Shown here: piece by piece, positions 44,886-53,156 of the stretch
Numbering within the stretch: position 1 is the first letter of the stretch
Layout of the letters: every line of letters begins with the position of its first letter
From: Brevibacterium sp. 239c
GTDB lineage: Bacteria > Actinomycetota > Actinomycetes > Actinomycetales > Brevibacteriaceae
Length of the DNA stretch: 64,000 nucleotides
Assembly: GCF_900169365.1 (NCBI RefSeq)
Contig: NZ_FXZH01000007.1
Coordinates: 1 to 64,000 of the forward strand
Direction of reading: 5' to 3'
The notes under the pieces: model-generated
Databases searched by the model: none
What the model was told of the DNA's origin: nothing
Seen by the model: the letters and a program-made list of their open reading frames with translations, nothing else
Program-made: the position numbers and the translations under genes

Positions 44886-45248
44886 ATGGCAATCGCAAAG
44901 CAGCCCGTCGTCGTTCTCGACGCCCCTGACGCACGCGAACTCGCGGAGTTCTACGGTCAACTCCTCGACTGGCAGGTCAGAGTCGATGACGACGGCACCT
45001 GGGCAGAGATCACATCAGATTCCTGGCCGCCGATCTGCTTCCAGCAGGTCGAGGACTATCACGCCCCCAGCTGGCCGAGCCAGGCCCACCCACAGCAGAT
45101 GCACCTCGACGTCGTCGTCGATGACCTTGATGTCGCCGAGGCAGCAGTGGTCGAACTCGGTGCAGGGAAGGCAGTTGACCAGCCAGGCGAGACCTTCCGC
45201 GTCTTCCTCGACCCGGCAGGTCACCCGTTCTGCATCGTTCTGAACTGA
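44886..45248 (+). CDS. VOC-family (glyoxalase-like) protein
   Basis: The 120-residue protein is a single vicinal-oxygen-chelate domain pair, with LDAPDARELAEFYGQLLDWQV at the N-terminal half and HLDVVVDDLDVAEAAVVELGA then FLDPAGHPFCIVLN in the second half. Such small proteins are metal-dependent enzymes or resistance proteins. The exact reaction is not shown. It is divergent from the tenA operon; the stem at 45287 follows. Confidence 0.8.
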   Translation: MAIAKQPVVVLDAPDARELAEFYGQLLDWQVRVDDDGTWAEITSDSWPPICFQQVEDYHAPSWPSQAHPQQMHLDVVVDDLDVAEAAVVELGAGKAVDQPGETFRVFLDPAGHPFCIVLN

Positions 45249-45286
45249 GGTTGTCACCAGGGTGGGCCGCCCCTGGGTGCGCTCGC

Positions 45287-45311
45287 CCTCTGGGTGTTTC
45301 AGACCCTGAGG
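45287..45311. terminator. Terminator between VOC and MHS transporter genes
   Basis: CCTC-T-GGGT (45287-45295) pairs with ACCC-T-GAGG (45303-45311) across a T-T mismatch and a 7-nt loop. It lies between convergent genes and could act in both directions. Confidence 0.5.
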
Positions 45312-45324
45312 AGACAGCACCGGC

Positions 45325-46758
45325 TCAGGTCGCTTCGGTCTCCTGGTTGAGCTCTTCTGCCAAGTCCTCGGCCTCTTCCTCCGAAGCCGCCGACGGAGTC
45401 GATCCCCACAGCGGACGACCATTGCTCTCTTCCACGAAATGGATCGCAACGAGTCCGATGATTCCCGCGGCCACGAGGTAGATCGCCGGCCACATGAGGA
45501 AGCCGGTGGCGCTGATGAGGCTGGTCATCACGACCGAGGTGGTGCCGCCGAACAGTGAGATCGAGATGTTGAAGGCGATCGCCAGCGCACCTGCTCGCAC
45601 CATCGTCGGGAACAGGGAAGGCAGCGTCGAGGGCATCGTCGCGCTGAAGCAGATGAGGCTGAGCCCCATGATCAGCAGACCGAGGAACACGATGATGTCG
45701 CTATGACCGCGGATGAGCATCAGAGACGGGAATGAGAGCACGATGAGTGAGATCGATCCCGCGCGCACAACTGCCTTGCGACCCACCCGATCAGAGACCT
45801 TGCCGATGACCGGAATCAGTCCGAGACAGACCGCCATAACGAGGATCTGCAGAATCTGGGACGTGAGTTCTGAGACCCCGCCGCTGCCCTGAATGTCTTG
45901 GACCATCGGGAAGTAGAGGGGAATGAATGAGGTCAACATGTAGTTCGTGACGTTCCACGCCAGGACCAGACCGCAGCAGGCCAGAAGGTTGGGCCACAGC
46001 GCGAAGATCTTCTTGAACTCGCCCTTCGTGCGGTTGCTGGATTCTTCCTGTTCGGAGAGCTTCTCCATCTCTTTGTATGCCGGGGTGTCGGCGAGTTTCG
46101 TCCGCAGGTAGACGCCGACGAAACCCAACGGCAGGGCGACGAAGAAGGGAATGCGCCAGCCCCAGGTCTTCAGGAAGCCTGTGGTGGATACGGCCTGCAT
46201 GATTGTGGCAACCAGAGCGCCGAGGACGTAGCCGGTGAAGGTACCGACCTCGAGCAGGCTGCCGAGGAATCCTCGGCGCCGATCCGGTGCGTATTCGGCG
46301 ATGAACGTCATCGCGTTGCTGTACTCGCCGCCGGTGGAGAATCCCTGCAGGAGTCGGCAGGCAAGCAGAAGGAAAGGCGCCCACAGACCGATCGTCGCAT
46401 AGTCAGGGATCACGCCGATGAGGAAGGTGCCGGCTGCCATCATGATCATCGTCATCGCCAGGACCTTGTTGCGGCCGATCCTGTCCGCCAAGGGGCCGAA
46501 GAACATTCCGCCGAGCGGGCGGACAAGGAAGGCGACTGCAAAGAGCCCGGCCACGATGACATGGCCGATGGGGCCGGAGTCCTTGGGGAGGAAGATGCCC
46601 TCGATGACGACGGCGAGGTAGCCATAGACGCCGAAGTCGTACCACTCGGTGACGTTTCCGATCGCTGCTGCTCCGATGGCACGTTTCGTGACGTCGGGTT
46701 TCGTCACGGTGATCTCGTCTGGGCGCCAGCGCTTGCGGACGTTGTCTGGTCCGAACAT
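45325..46758 (-). CDS. MFS transporter, metabolite:H+ symporter (MHS) family
   Basis: GGAAGGG lies upstream of ATG 46758, which is preferred over 46791, giving 477 residues with 12 helices. AAIGNVTEWYDFGVYGYLA at helix 1 and RPLGGMFFGPLADRIGRNK after helix 2 mark the ProP/KgtP/ShiA group, which imports betaine, alpha-ketoglutarate, shikimate or similar acids by proton symport. The C-terminus is acidic and polar. The substrate is not decidable from motifs. Confidence 0.87.
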   Translation of the reverse strand: MFGPDNVRKRWRPDEITVTKPDVTKRAIGAAAIGNVTEWYDFGVYGYLAVVIEGIFLPKDSGPIGHVIVAGLFAVAFLVRPLGGMFFGPLADRIGRNKVLAMTMIMMAAGTFLIGVIPDYATIGLWAPFLLLACRLLQGFSTGGEYSNAMTFIAEYAPDRRRGFLGSLLEVGTFTGYVLGALVATIMQAVSTTGFLKTWGWRIPFFVALPLGFVGVYLRTKLADTPAYKEMEKLSEQEESSNRTKGEFKKIFALWPNLLACCGLVLAWNVTNYMLTSFIPLYFPMVQDIQGSGGVSELTSQILQILVMAVCLGLIPVIGKVSDRVGRKAVVRAGSISLIVLSFPSLMLIRGHSDIIVFLGLLIMGLSLICFSATMPSTLPSLFPTMVRAGALAIAFNISISLFGGTTSVVMTSLISATGFLMWPAIYLVAAGIIGLVAIHFVEESNGRPLWGSTPSAASEEEAEDLAEELNQETEAT

Positions 46759-46967
46759 GTTTTTCCCTTCCGATTGCCGGGGGAGAGACACACGAGAACT
46801 GCTGTTCAGGGCACTTGAGAATCACGCGGAGGAAACCCCGGCGTGCCTCTCTTCTGTATGGGTGATGTTTCCGCTGTATCTGTTCGCAACCCGATCGTTA
46901 TGGGCAAAACGCACGTTCCAAGGCTAGTCCTCTGCGCTCACTTGGCAAGTGGTGCGCCGCGACTACA

Positions 46968-46989
46968 GTGATCACATGCGCGTGATCAC
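46968..46989. repeat. Two GTGATCAC palindromes around the HutD-like start codon
   Basis: GTGATCAC occurs at 46968-46975 and 46982-46989, flanking ATGCGC at the start of the gene. Each is an 8-bp palindrome and together they form a direct repeat with 14-bp spacing. A regulator could bind here, or the two may be chance. Confidence 0.35.
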
Positions 46990-47491
46990 TTCATTCGACG
47001 ACCTCGAACCGGTTCCCTGGGCCAATGGCGCGGGGGAGACGACCGAGCTCGTCTCGCTCACCGATTCGCAGGTCCTGACACCGGCCCTTCGGCGCTGGCG
47101 CCTGAGCATCGCGCGTCTGGACCGTCCGGCTGAGTTCTCGCCTATGCCCGGCATGGCGCGCACCTTTCTTCCCACCGGCGCCGAGGTGGTCCTTGAGATC
47201 GACGGTCACAGGCACCCGGTGACGCCGGCCGAGCCCGCACTATTCCGTGGTGAGCAGAAGGTGTCCCTCGTCGGATTGGGCGCCCCGTGCTTCGCGCTCA
47301 ATCTTATGGTCGAGATAAACAAGAGGCTCGGCTCAGGTCAGCGTGGACTGGAGCTGTCGACGCGATTCACCGGCACCGGGCTGTTCGCAGTGACCTTGGA
47401 TTCGGTCCCCGGGTACCCGAGATTCCAGTTGCTGGAGTTCGAGGAATCGGACGTTCTTCCGGACCACCTCGGCGTGGCCGTCCTGCACTGA
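46976..47491 (+). CDS. HutD/Ves-family cupin-like protein
   Basis: From ATG 46976 the protein is 171 residues and begins MRVITSFDDLEPVPWANGAG, the family pattern in which WxNGxG is highly conserved. WRLSIARLDRPAEFSPMPGM and FRGEQKV follow. HutD/Ves proteins are small double-cupin-like proteins linked to histidine utilisation in some proteobacteria. No hut gene lies near, so the role here is open. Confidence 0.8.
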   Translation: MRVITSFDDLEPVPWANGAGETTELVSLTDSQVLTPALRRWRLSIARLDRPAEFSPMPGMARTFLPTGAEVVLEIDGHRHPVTPAEPALFRGEQKVSLVGLGAPCFALNLMVEINKRLGSGQRGLELSTRFTGTGLFAVTLDSVPGYPRFQLLEFEESDVLPDHLGVAVLH

Positions 47492-47818
47492 GGCACAGGT
47501 CGTCGCAGACACCGAATCCGGACCTGCGAATATCATGCGAAGCGCATGTCCCATGCGTCACATTGACCATCATCGTTGCAGGTCAGGGCCCTTAGGGTGA
47601 CTTCCTGTTCACAGTGTTGTCCCAGCTTCTACGGGGGTGGGTCAGGAACTCCGGAAATCGACGGACGATACTGGACTCAGGGACCAGTCATCGGAGGAAC
47701 TTTGGGGTCGAATCAGAATGAGTCAAGCAGATTGAATGGGCAGGACGGATCAGCGTCCGATCACGACGGATCAGCAAAAGATCACCACAGATCAACCTCC
47801 GGAGTCGGTGATTCCGAG
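47492..47818. other. Region upstream of the Ser/Gly-rich membrane protein
   Basis: The frame of the next gene is open from 47576, but codon third positions are not GC-rich until near 47819 and no good ribosome site precedes the earlier starts. A short ACGGATCAGC repeat at about 47742 and 47767 is present. I see no separate gene. Confidence 0.4.
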
Positions 47819-49171
47819 ATGATCGTGCAGGCATCTCAGACCCTGCCTCTAATCACCGAAGAACTTGCAGCCACCCACGCCGAGAATGCTCATTCGACAC
47901 CGACGACGACCCCGCATGTGACCACACCGGTGATGCCGCCGAATCCCATCCGACGCGAAGAGTCGCCGGCGTCGGCGACTCGGATGAGGCAGGAGGACAC
48001 AGCTGCCGTCGGCACACCTGCGACGGCTGCAGACGCAACCGCGACGGTCGTGAACGCCACTGCTGATCACGGTGACTCGACGGCGAAGAACGACGTGGTC
48101 GAGAAGAAGGAGAAGAACGAAGGCAGGGTCTCAGCGACCCAGCTTCTCGCCGGTGCGGCGGCCGCGGCCACCTCATCGGTCATCGGCGGACAGTTGGGCG
48201 TCGCCGGAACCGTCGTCGGCGCGGGCGTCGCGAGCATCATCACCGGGCTAGCTGTGACGCTCTACACCAGCAGCCTCGACAAGGGCAAAGAGAAGATCAA
48301 GGAAGTCGGCTCGAAGCTCGCCCCAGCGGTCAAGGCGAAATCGCCTGGCGCCAAGACGCAGCGATCCGCCGCGGTAGGCGACCAGGCCTCAGGAGCTCTT
48401 CGGGCTACCAGCACCTTCGGTCATCTGAGCGATAAAACGGCCGCTGGCAGAAGTGACGCAGGTGCGCCAGATTCCGGCTCGCCTGATGCCGATACAGCAG
48501 CCGCTGAATCGGAGACAGAAGGCAGTGACGCCAAGTCATGGTGGCAGAAGCTGCGTCGCAAACGGGTGCTCTACCCGGTGGCCATTGGAGTGGCGACATT
48601 CGGAATCGGATTGGGCGCCGTCGTCATGGCCGAATCATTCACCGCTGCCGACATCTCGCCCGGCACCTCGCAGATCTCGCGGTCCGTCACGGGGAATTCG
48701 AGCTCCGGCGATGAGTCCGGCACCTCGCAGGACGGCGGGTCAACCTCCAACTCGGATTCCTCTGGGTCGGCCTCCCAGTCCGGCCAGAACCCGAATCAGG
48801 GAAGCGGGAACGAGAGCTCGACGACGAGCGAAGGGCAGTCCACCTCGGCAAGCGACGGCGGCTCCGCCAGTTCCGACAGTTCCGCGACCGCTGATCAGAC
48901 GGGAACCGAGCAGGCAGGAGACACCGGCAGCAGTGACAGCTCTTCGGGATCGAGCACCGACTCGAGCGGCTCCAGCAGCACTGGCGCAGACACCTCGGGA
49001 AGCGCGAGTTCGAGTGACGCTTCGGGATCCAGCTCCGACTCACAGGGCAGCAGCTCCAGCGGCTCCGGCGGATCAAGCTCCAGCTCAGGCTCTGGATCAG
49101 GCTCTGGCAGCGATGCCGGTGGGGGATCCAGTTCAGGCGGAGACGGAAGCGCCGCGACCGCGCAGGGCTGA
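47819..49171 (+). CDS. Ser/Gly-rich membrane-anchored protein of unknown function
   Basis: The start is uncertain: ATG 47819 is the first with good codon use, giving 450 residues. A Gly/Ala-rich segment lies near residues 115-160 (LLAGAAAAATSSVIGG, then GVAGTVVGAGVASIITGLA) and a hydrophobic helix near 255-280 (YPVAIGVATFGIGLGAVVM). The last ~165 residues are almost all Ser, Gly, Asp, Thr and Gln. Between the segments is a basic/acidic stretch. The tail could be an exposed wall-spanning stalk (inference). I recognise no family. Confidence 0.6.
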   Translation: MIVQASQTLPLITEELAATHAENAHSTPTTTPHVTTPVMPPNPIRREESPASATRMRQEDTAAVGTPATAADATATVVNATADHGDSTAKNDVVEKKEKNEGRVSATQLLAGAAAAATSSVIGGQLGVAGTVVGAGVASIITGLAVTLYTSSLDKGKEKIKEVGSKLAPAVKAKSPGAKTQRSAAVGDQASGALRATSTFGHLSDKTAAGRSDAGAPDSGSPDADTAAAESETEGSDAKSWWQKLRRKRVLYPVAIGVATFGIGLGAVVMAESFTAADISPGTSQISRSVTGNSSSGDESGTSQDGGSTSNSDSSGSASQSGQNPNQGSGNESSTTSEGQSTSASDGGSASSDSSATADQTGTEQAGDTGSSDSSSGSSTDSSGSSSTGADTSGSASSSDASGSSSDSQGSSSSGSGGSSSSSGSGSGSGSDAGGGSSSGGDGSAATAQG

Positions 49172-49235
49172 AGACACTCCCACCTGTGGTCAGACCAGAA
49201 ATGCCGGTCTGGAATATTTGGGAGGGTGGCCTTGG

Positions 49236-49264
49236 TTGAACACTGTGAGGGACGTGGCTAGCGT
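49236..49264 (+). promoter_or_regulatory. Candidate catalase promoter
   Basis: TTGAAC (49236-49241) and TAGCGT (49259-49264) are 17 bp apart. The implied transcript start near 49271 would give a leader of about 160 nt before katA. Confidence 0.5.
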
Positions 49265-49322
49265 GAAAATTGGTGACGACAGTTTTCTGTCCGCTGCCAG
49301 GAACTCGATATCAGGGGAGTCG

Positions 49323-49397
49323 ATGTCGACCTTTCGCATCAGCATGCTGATGCGTGCTGCTCGTCCTATGATGGATGTAGTGGACCGGGAAGAATGA
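49323..49397 (+). CDS. Possible 24-residue methionine-rich leader peptide of katA
   Basis: AGGGG lies 5 bp before ATG 49323. The 24-residue frame ends at TGA 49397, 33 bp before katA. It holds five Met residues, in MSTFRISMLMR and ARPMMD. The first half is crossed by the palindrome at 49335. A regulatory upstream ORF is plausible; chance openness is the alternative. Confidence 0.3.
   Translation: MSTFRISMLMRAARPMMDVVDREE
49335..49354. promoter_or_regulatory. 20-bp perfect palindrome in the katA leader
   Basis: CGCATCAGCATGCTGATGCG is its own reverse complement. As RNA it could fold to an 8-bp stem with a CATG loop; as DNA it could bind a dimeric regulator such as a peroxide sensor. Confidence 0.6.
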
Positions 49398-49430
49398 CCC
49401 CCCGTCGCTCAATCGGTTGAAGGAGAAGCT

Positions 49431-50918
49431 ATGACAAAACACGCTGATCATGAACATCCAGGATTCGACGGCACGAAGCCCTCGACGACCGAGTCGGGTG
49501 CCGCTCGAGAGTCCGACGCGCATTCGCTGAGCGTCGGAGCAGATGGCCCACTCCTCCTCCACGACGTCGCACTCGTTGAGAAGCTGGCTCGGTTCGACCG
49601 CGAACGCGTTCCCGAGCGCAGCCCCCATGCCAAGGGCTCCGGTGCCTTCGGTGAGCTTGAGATCACCGCAGACGTCTCCAAGTACACCCGCGCAAAGTTC
49701 CTGCAGCAGGGCAAGAAGACCGAGATGCTCGCACGGTTCTCCACCGTTGCTGGTGAGCTCGGATCACCCGACTCATGGCGCGATGTGCGCGGATTCGCAC
49801 TGAAGTTCTACACCGAAGACGGAAACTTCGACATGGTGGGCAACAACACCCCGGTGTTCTTCGTCCGCGACCCCATGAAATTCCCCGACTTCATCCACTC
49901 CCAGAAGCGCACCCCTGATTCGGGTCTGCGCAGCAACAACATGCAGTGGGACTTCTGGTCGCTCTCGCCCGAGTCGGCACACCAGGTCGCCTACCTCATG
50001 GGGCCCCGCGGTCTGCCCAAGACCTGGCGGAACATGAACGGCTACTCCTCGCACACCTACATGTGGGCGAACGAAGCCGGCGAACGTTTCTGGGTCCAGT
50101 ACCACTTCCACACCGATCAGGGCGTGGAGAACATGAGCAACGAGGAAGCCGGCAAGCTCGCCGGTGACGACGCTGACATCCACCGTCGCGATCTGTTCGA
50201 CGCGATCGAGCGCGGCGACTACCCGTCCTGGACCGTCAGCGTCCAGATCATGCCCTACGAAGAGGCCAAGACCTACCGGTTCAACCCCTTCGACCTGACT
50301 AAGACCTGGTCGAAGAAGGACTACCCGCTCATGGAGATCGGTAAGTTCACGCTCAACAAGAACCCGTCGAACCACTTCGCACAGATCGAACAGGCTGCGT
50401 TCAGCCCCTCGAACACCGTGCCGGGCACCGGAATCTCGCCCGACAAGATGCTCATGGGCCGTGTCTTCTCCTACCCAGATGCGCAGCGCAACCGCATCGG
50501 CACGAACTTCAACCAGCTGCCGGTCAACGCGCCCATCACCAAGACCAACTCCTATGACAAGGAAGGTCAGATGGAGTACCACCATTCAGGTGATGCTCCG
50601 AACTATGCCCCGAATTCCTACGGCCGCCCATACCAGGCCGAAGAGACTCAGGTCGAGGCACGGTGGGAATCCGACGGCGACCTCGTCCGTAGCGCAGCCA
50701 CTCTGCACGCCGAGGATGACGACTTCGGCCAGGCGCACACCCTGGTTCGTGAGGTCTACTCCGAAGAAGAGCGCCAGGGCCTCATCGAGACCGTCGTCGG
50801 TGCACTGAAGGACGGTGTTGAAGAGCCCGTGCTCTCCAACGTCTTCGCGTACTGGCGCAACATCGATGAAGAGGTCGGCCGCGCAATCGAGGACAAGTAC
50901 AAGTCCGAAACCGCGTGA
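49431..50918 (+). CDS. katA: Heme catalase KatA (small-subunit monofunctional type)
   Basis: The 495-residue enzyme breaks down hydrogen peroxide. It has the catalytic His in [16 protein letters not shown] (about residue 65), the Asn block [22 protein letters not shown] (split around 127-148) and the heme Tyr in [14 protein letters not shown] (about 345). The N-terminus is His/Asp-rich and short. AAGGAGAAG precedes the ATG. It is probably cytosolic. The leader with palindrome and small ORF suggests stress control. Two terminators follow. Confidence 0.95.
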   Translation: MTKHADHEHPGFDGTKPSTTESGAARESDAHSLSVGADGPLLLHDVALVEKLARFDRERVPERSPHAKGSGAFGELEITADVSKYTRAKFLQQGKKTEMLARFSTVAGELGSPDSWRDVRGFALKFYTEDGNFDMVGNNTPVFFVRDPMKFPDFIHSQKRTPDSGLRSNNMQWDFWSLSPESAHQVAYLMGPRGLPKTWRNMNGYSSHTYMWANEAGERFWVQYHFHTDQGVENMSNEEAGKLAGDDADIHRRDLFDAIERGDYPSWTVSVQIMPYEEAKTYRFNPFDLTKTWSKKDYPLMEIGKFTLNKNPSNHFAQIEQAAFSPSNTVPGTGISPDKMLMGRVFSYPDAQRNRIGTNFNQLPVNAPITKTNSYDKEGQMEYHHSGDAPNYAPNSYGRPYQAEETQVEARWESDGDLVRSAATLHAEDDDFGQAHTLVREVYSEEERQGLIETVVGALKDGVEEPVLSNVFAYWRNIDEEVGRAIEDKYKSETA

Positions 50919-50928
50919 TCTGACTGGC

Positions 50929-50973
50929 GGCAGCGGCATCAGCCCAGCGCTGAGGCCGCTGCCGTCCTTCTTT
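50929..50973 (+). terminator. Terminator of katA
   Basis: GGCAGCGGC (50929-50937) pairs with GCCGCTGCC (50955-50963) and is followed by GTCCTTCTTT. Confidence 0.7.
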
Positions 50974-50981
50974 GAGAACTC

Positions 50982-51046
50982 AGCAACCCTCCGGGCGCTG
51001 GACAACTCCGCTTTGGAGTGGTCAGCGCCTGGAGGGTTGCTTTCTT
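50982..51046. terminator. Long bidirectional terminator between katA and APC permease
   Basis: AGCAACCCTCC (50982-50992) pairs with GGAGGGTTGCT (51031-51041). Nested stems GGCGCTG/CAGCGCC and ACTCC/GGAGT extend it. TTCTTG follows on the plus strand. Confidence 0.8.
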
Positions 51047-51058
51047 GTGTGTGCGAGC

Positions 51059-52681
51059 TCAGTCGTCGATCTCGTCGAGAAGCTTCTTCTCATCGATGGC
51101 CAGCTGCTCCTTGTCGAGATGCTGCATGAAGTGCTTCTTGCCCCGGGCGTACCAAAGTACGACGCTGATGACGAGCACCCCGAGGACAGCGATGGGGGAG
51201 TAGTTGAAGGTCGAGATCGTGATCGGCAGGGTGGGTGGCAGCACGAAGAGGATGCAGATCAAGATCACCCAGACGACAGCGACCCACCCGATGACTGCGC
51301 TCCACCGTCCCAGATTCCAAGGGCCGGCCTTGAATCCTTTGCCCTTGAGCCGGCGCAGCAGAACGGGTGCAACGTAGGCGATGTAGAGCCCGATCACCGC
51401 CACGCTCGTCACCGCCAGGTAGGCGGTCTCATTGAACAGCGCCGGCACGGTCAGAATCGAGGACAGCACGATGCACAGCCAGATCGAGTTGGTTGGTGTT
51501 CCGGTGCGAGGGTTGACCTTCTTCCAGTACTTGGATCCCGGGATCGCATCGTCACGGGAGAACGCGTAGCTCATCCGCGAATTCGCCGTCACCGATGCCA
51601 TGCCGCAGAAGAACTGGGCACCGCAGACGATGAAGAGCAGGAATTTCGCCATCGTCGGGTTGTTCAAGGCATCGAGGAACACCTGCGCAGGCGGCAGGCC
51701 GGTCGCGGTGGCGTTGAGCGCGGTCAGTCCGGCTTCGGAACCGTCCTGAATTGCGGCCGTGATCGAGTACAGCAGGATCCAGCCGCCGATGATCGAGATC
51801 AGGACGCTCATCACGATGCCTTTGGGAGCGGCAGTGGAAGCGTTCTTCGTCTCCTCCGCCACGTGTGCCGAAGCGTCATACCCGGTGTACGTGTACTGCG
51901 CCATGAGCAGACCCATGAGGAAGACGAACGGCATGAACGTAAACCCGGTTTCGTTGTGCCACGCCGTCATGGTCCAACTGAACGACTGATGTTTCGTGGG
52001 CATGATCCACAGGGCGGCGACGATGACGAGCACACCGACGATGTGCCACCAGGCGGAGACGCCGGAGAGCAGGTTGACCAGGTTGACGCCGAAGGTGTTG
52101 AGCAGACCGTGCAAGGTGATGATGACGAGGAACAGGATGAAGGTGTTCAACGCGGTGGGCACCACGCCGAAAGTCAGTGCCGCGAAGGCCATCATGGTCG
52201 TCGCCGCACCGTAGTCGATAGCAGCGGTGACAGCTACCTCGCCGAGGAAGTTGAACCATCCGACATACCAGGCCCAATGTCGTTTGTTGCGTTTGGCCAG
52301 ACGCCCGGCCCAGAAATAGAGTCCACCCGCCGTCGGGTATTTGGAGCAGACTTCAGCCATGGCCAGGGCCACGCAGAGGACGAAGATGCCGACCAGCGGC
52401 CATCCGATCGTGATTGCGGCCGGCCCGCCCGAACCCAGCGCAATGCTGTAGGAGGTGATGCAGCCGGCGAGGATCGAGATGATGGAGAAGGAGACCGCGA
52501 AGTTGCCGAAGCCCGACATGCCGCGCTTGAGTTCCTGCTTGTACCCCAGCTCGGCAAGACTGGCTTCGTCAGCGCTGAGGGCCGGGGCCGCACCTCCCTG
52601 AGCGCCGGTGCCATCGGGAGGCGTCGGCCCGGGAGCCGCCCCGGATGTCGGGTCAATGGGTGGAGGGGCTTCATTGCTCAT
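51059..52681 (-). CDS. APC-family amino acid/polyamine permease
   Basis: ATG 52681 gives 540 residues; a GTG 9 bp upstream (52690), with GAGAAG nearby, is an equal candidate. A Pro/Gly/Ala-rich N-terminus of about 40 residues precedes 12 helices. ELGYKQELKRGMSGFGNFAVSFS marks the ACT/GABA-permease group (2.A.3.4), with AGGLYFWAGRLA at the second helix. It is divergent from the gamma-glutamylpolyamine-synthetase-like gene, so GABA, putrescine or an amino acid derived from the same pathway is the likely substrate (inference). Confidence 0.87.
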   Translation of the reverse strand: MSNEAPPPIDPTSGAAPGPTPPDGTGAQGGAAPALSADEASLAELGYKQELKRGMSGFGNFAVSFSIISILAGCITSYSIALGSGGPAAITIGWPLVGIFVLCVALAMAEVCSKYPTAGGLYFWAGRLAKRNKRHWAWYVGWFNFLGEVAVTAAIDYGAATTMMAFAALTFGVVPTALNTFILFLVIITLHGLLNTFGVNLVNLLSGVSAWWHIVGVLVIVAALWIMPTKHQSFSWTMTAWHNETGFTFMPFVFLMGLLMAQYTYTGYDASAHVAEETKNASTAAPKGIVMSVLISIIGGWILLYSITAAIQDGSEAGLTALNATATGLPPAQVFLDALNNPTMAKFLLFIVCGAQFFCGMASVTANSRMSYAFSRDDAIPGSKYWKKVNPRTGTPTNSIWLCIVLSSILTVPALFNETAYLAVTSVAVIGLYIAYVAPVLLRRLKGKGFKAGPWNLGRWSAVIGWVAVVWVILICILFVLPPTLPITISTFNYSPIAVLGVLVISVVLWYARGKKHFMQHLDKEQLAIDEKKLLDEIDD

Positions 52682-53156
52682 GGAGAACACCGTTCTTCTC
52701 GAAATGATTGCTTCCGCGGGCCAAACCCATATGGCCCAGATCTGCGACCCGGAGCGGTCGTCGCTGACCTACCGGCGTCGTCGGAATCTGGCCGTTGTCT
52801 ATCGGGTGCAGATGCCGAGACCCAAGCGTGCGCGTCCTTGTGGAACGTGACTGTGGAACGCGTGCGGCAGTCACGAAAATAGTGCGTGATGCAGTTCACA
52901 ACTCTGTTCTGACGTTGAGCCTGTCACCGTGCAAATGGTTTGTCAATAGGTATTTGTTCAGACCGCAAGGCCGCGCTGTCATCAATTTTCCCTCATGTAT
53001 TGCGCATGAATGGTTCGGTGGCATACCTTAAATGGGAGAGTCTTCCTGAACTGCCGCAAGGCACGACCACCGCAACGATGCGTGACCACCACCGGGATGC
53101 AGTCCATCGCAAAGATGCGTACACATCGCGAAGGTGGGCTACCGAGAAGAGGAACC
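52682..53156. promoter_or_regulatory. 475-bp divergent control region of the second polyamine locus
   Basis: The region holds no convincing gene. Inverted repeats are seen at 52718-52737 (GGGCCA...TGGCCC) and 52846-52875 (CGTGACT...AGTCACG), possible sites for the FadR-type regulator at 57515 or another factor. The part 52920-53030 is AT-rich and probably carries the promoter of the gene at 53157, although I could not choose hexamers. Confidence 0.4.

Noticed and set aside
50972-52882. Long plus-strand frame opposite the APC permease
   Set aside because: The minus strand encodes a 12-helix permease; the plus product is rich in Arg, Asp and His with no domain.
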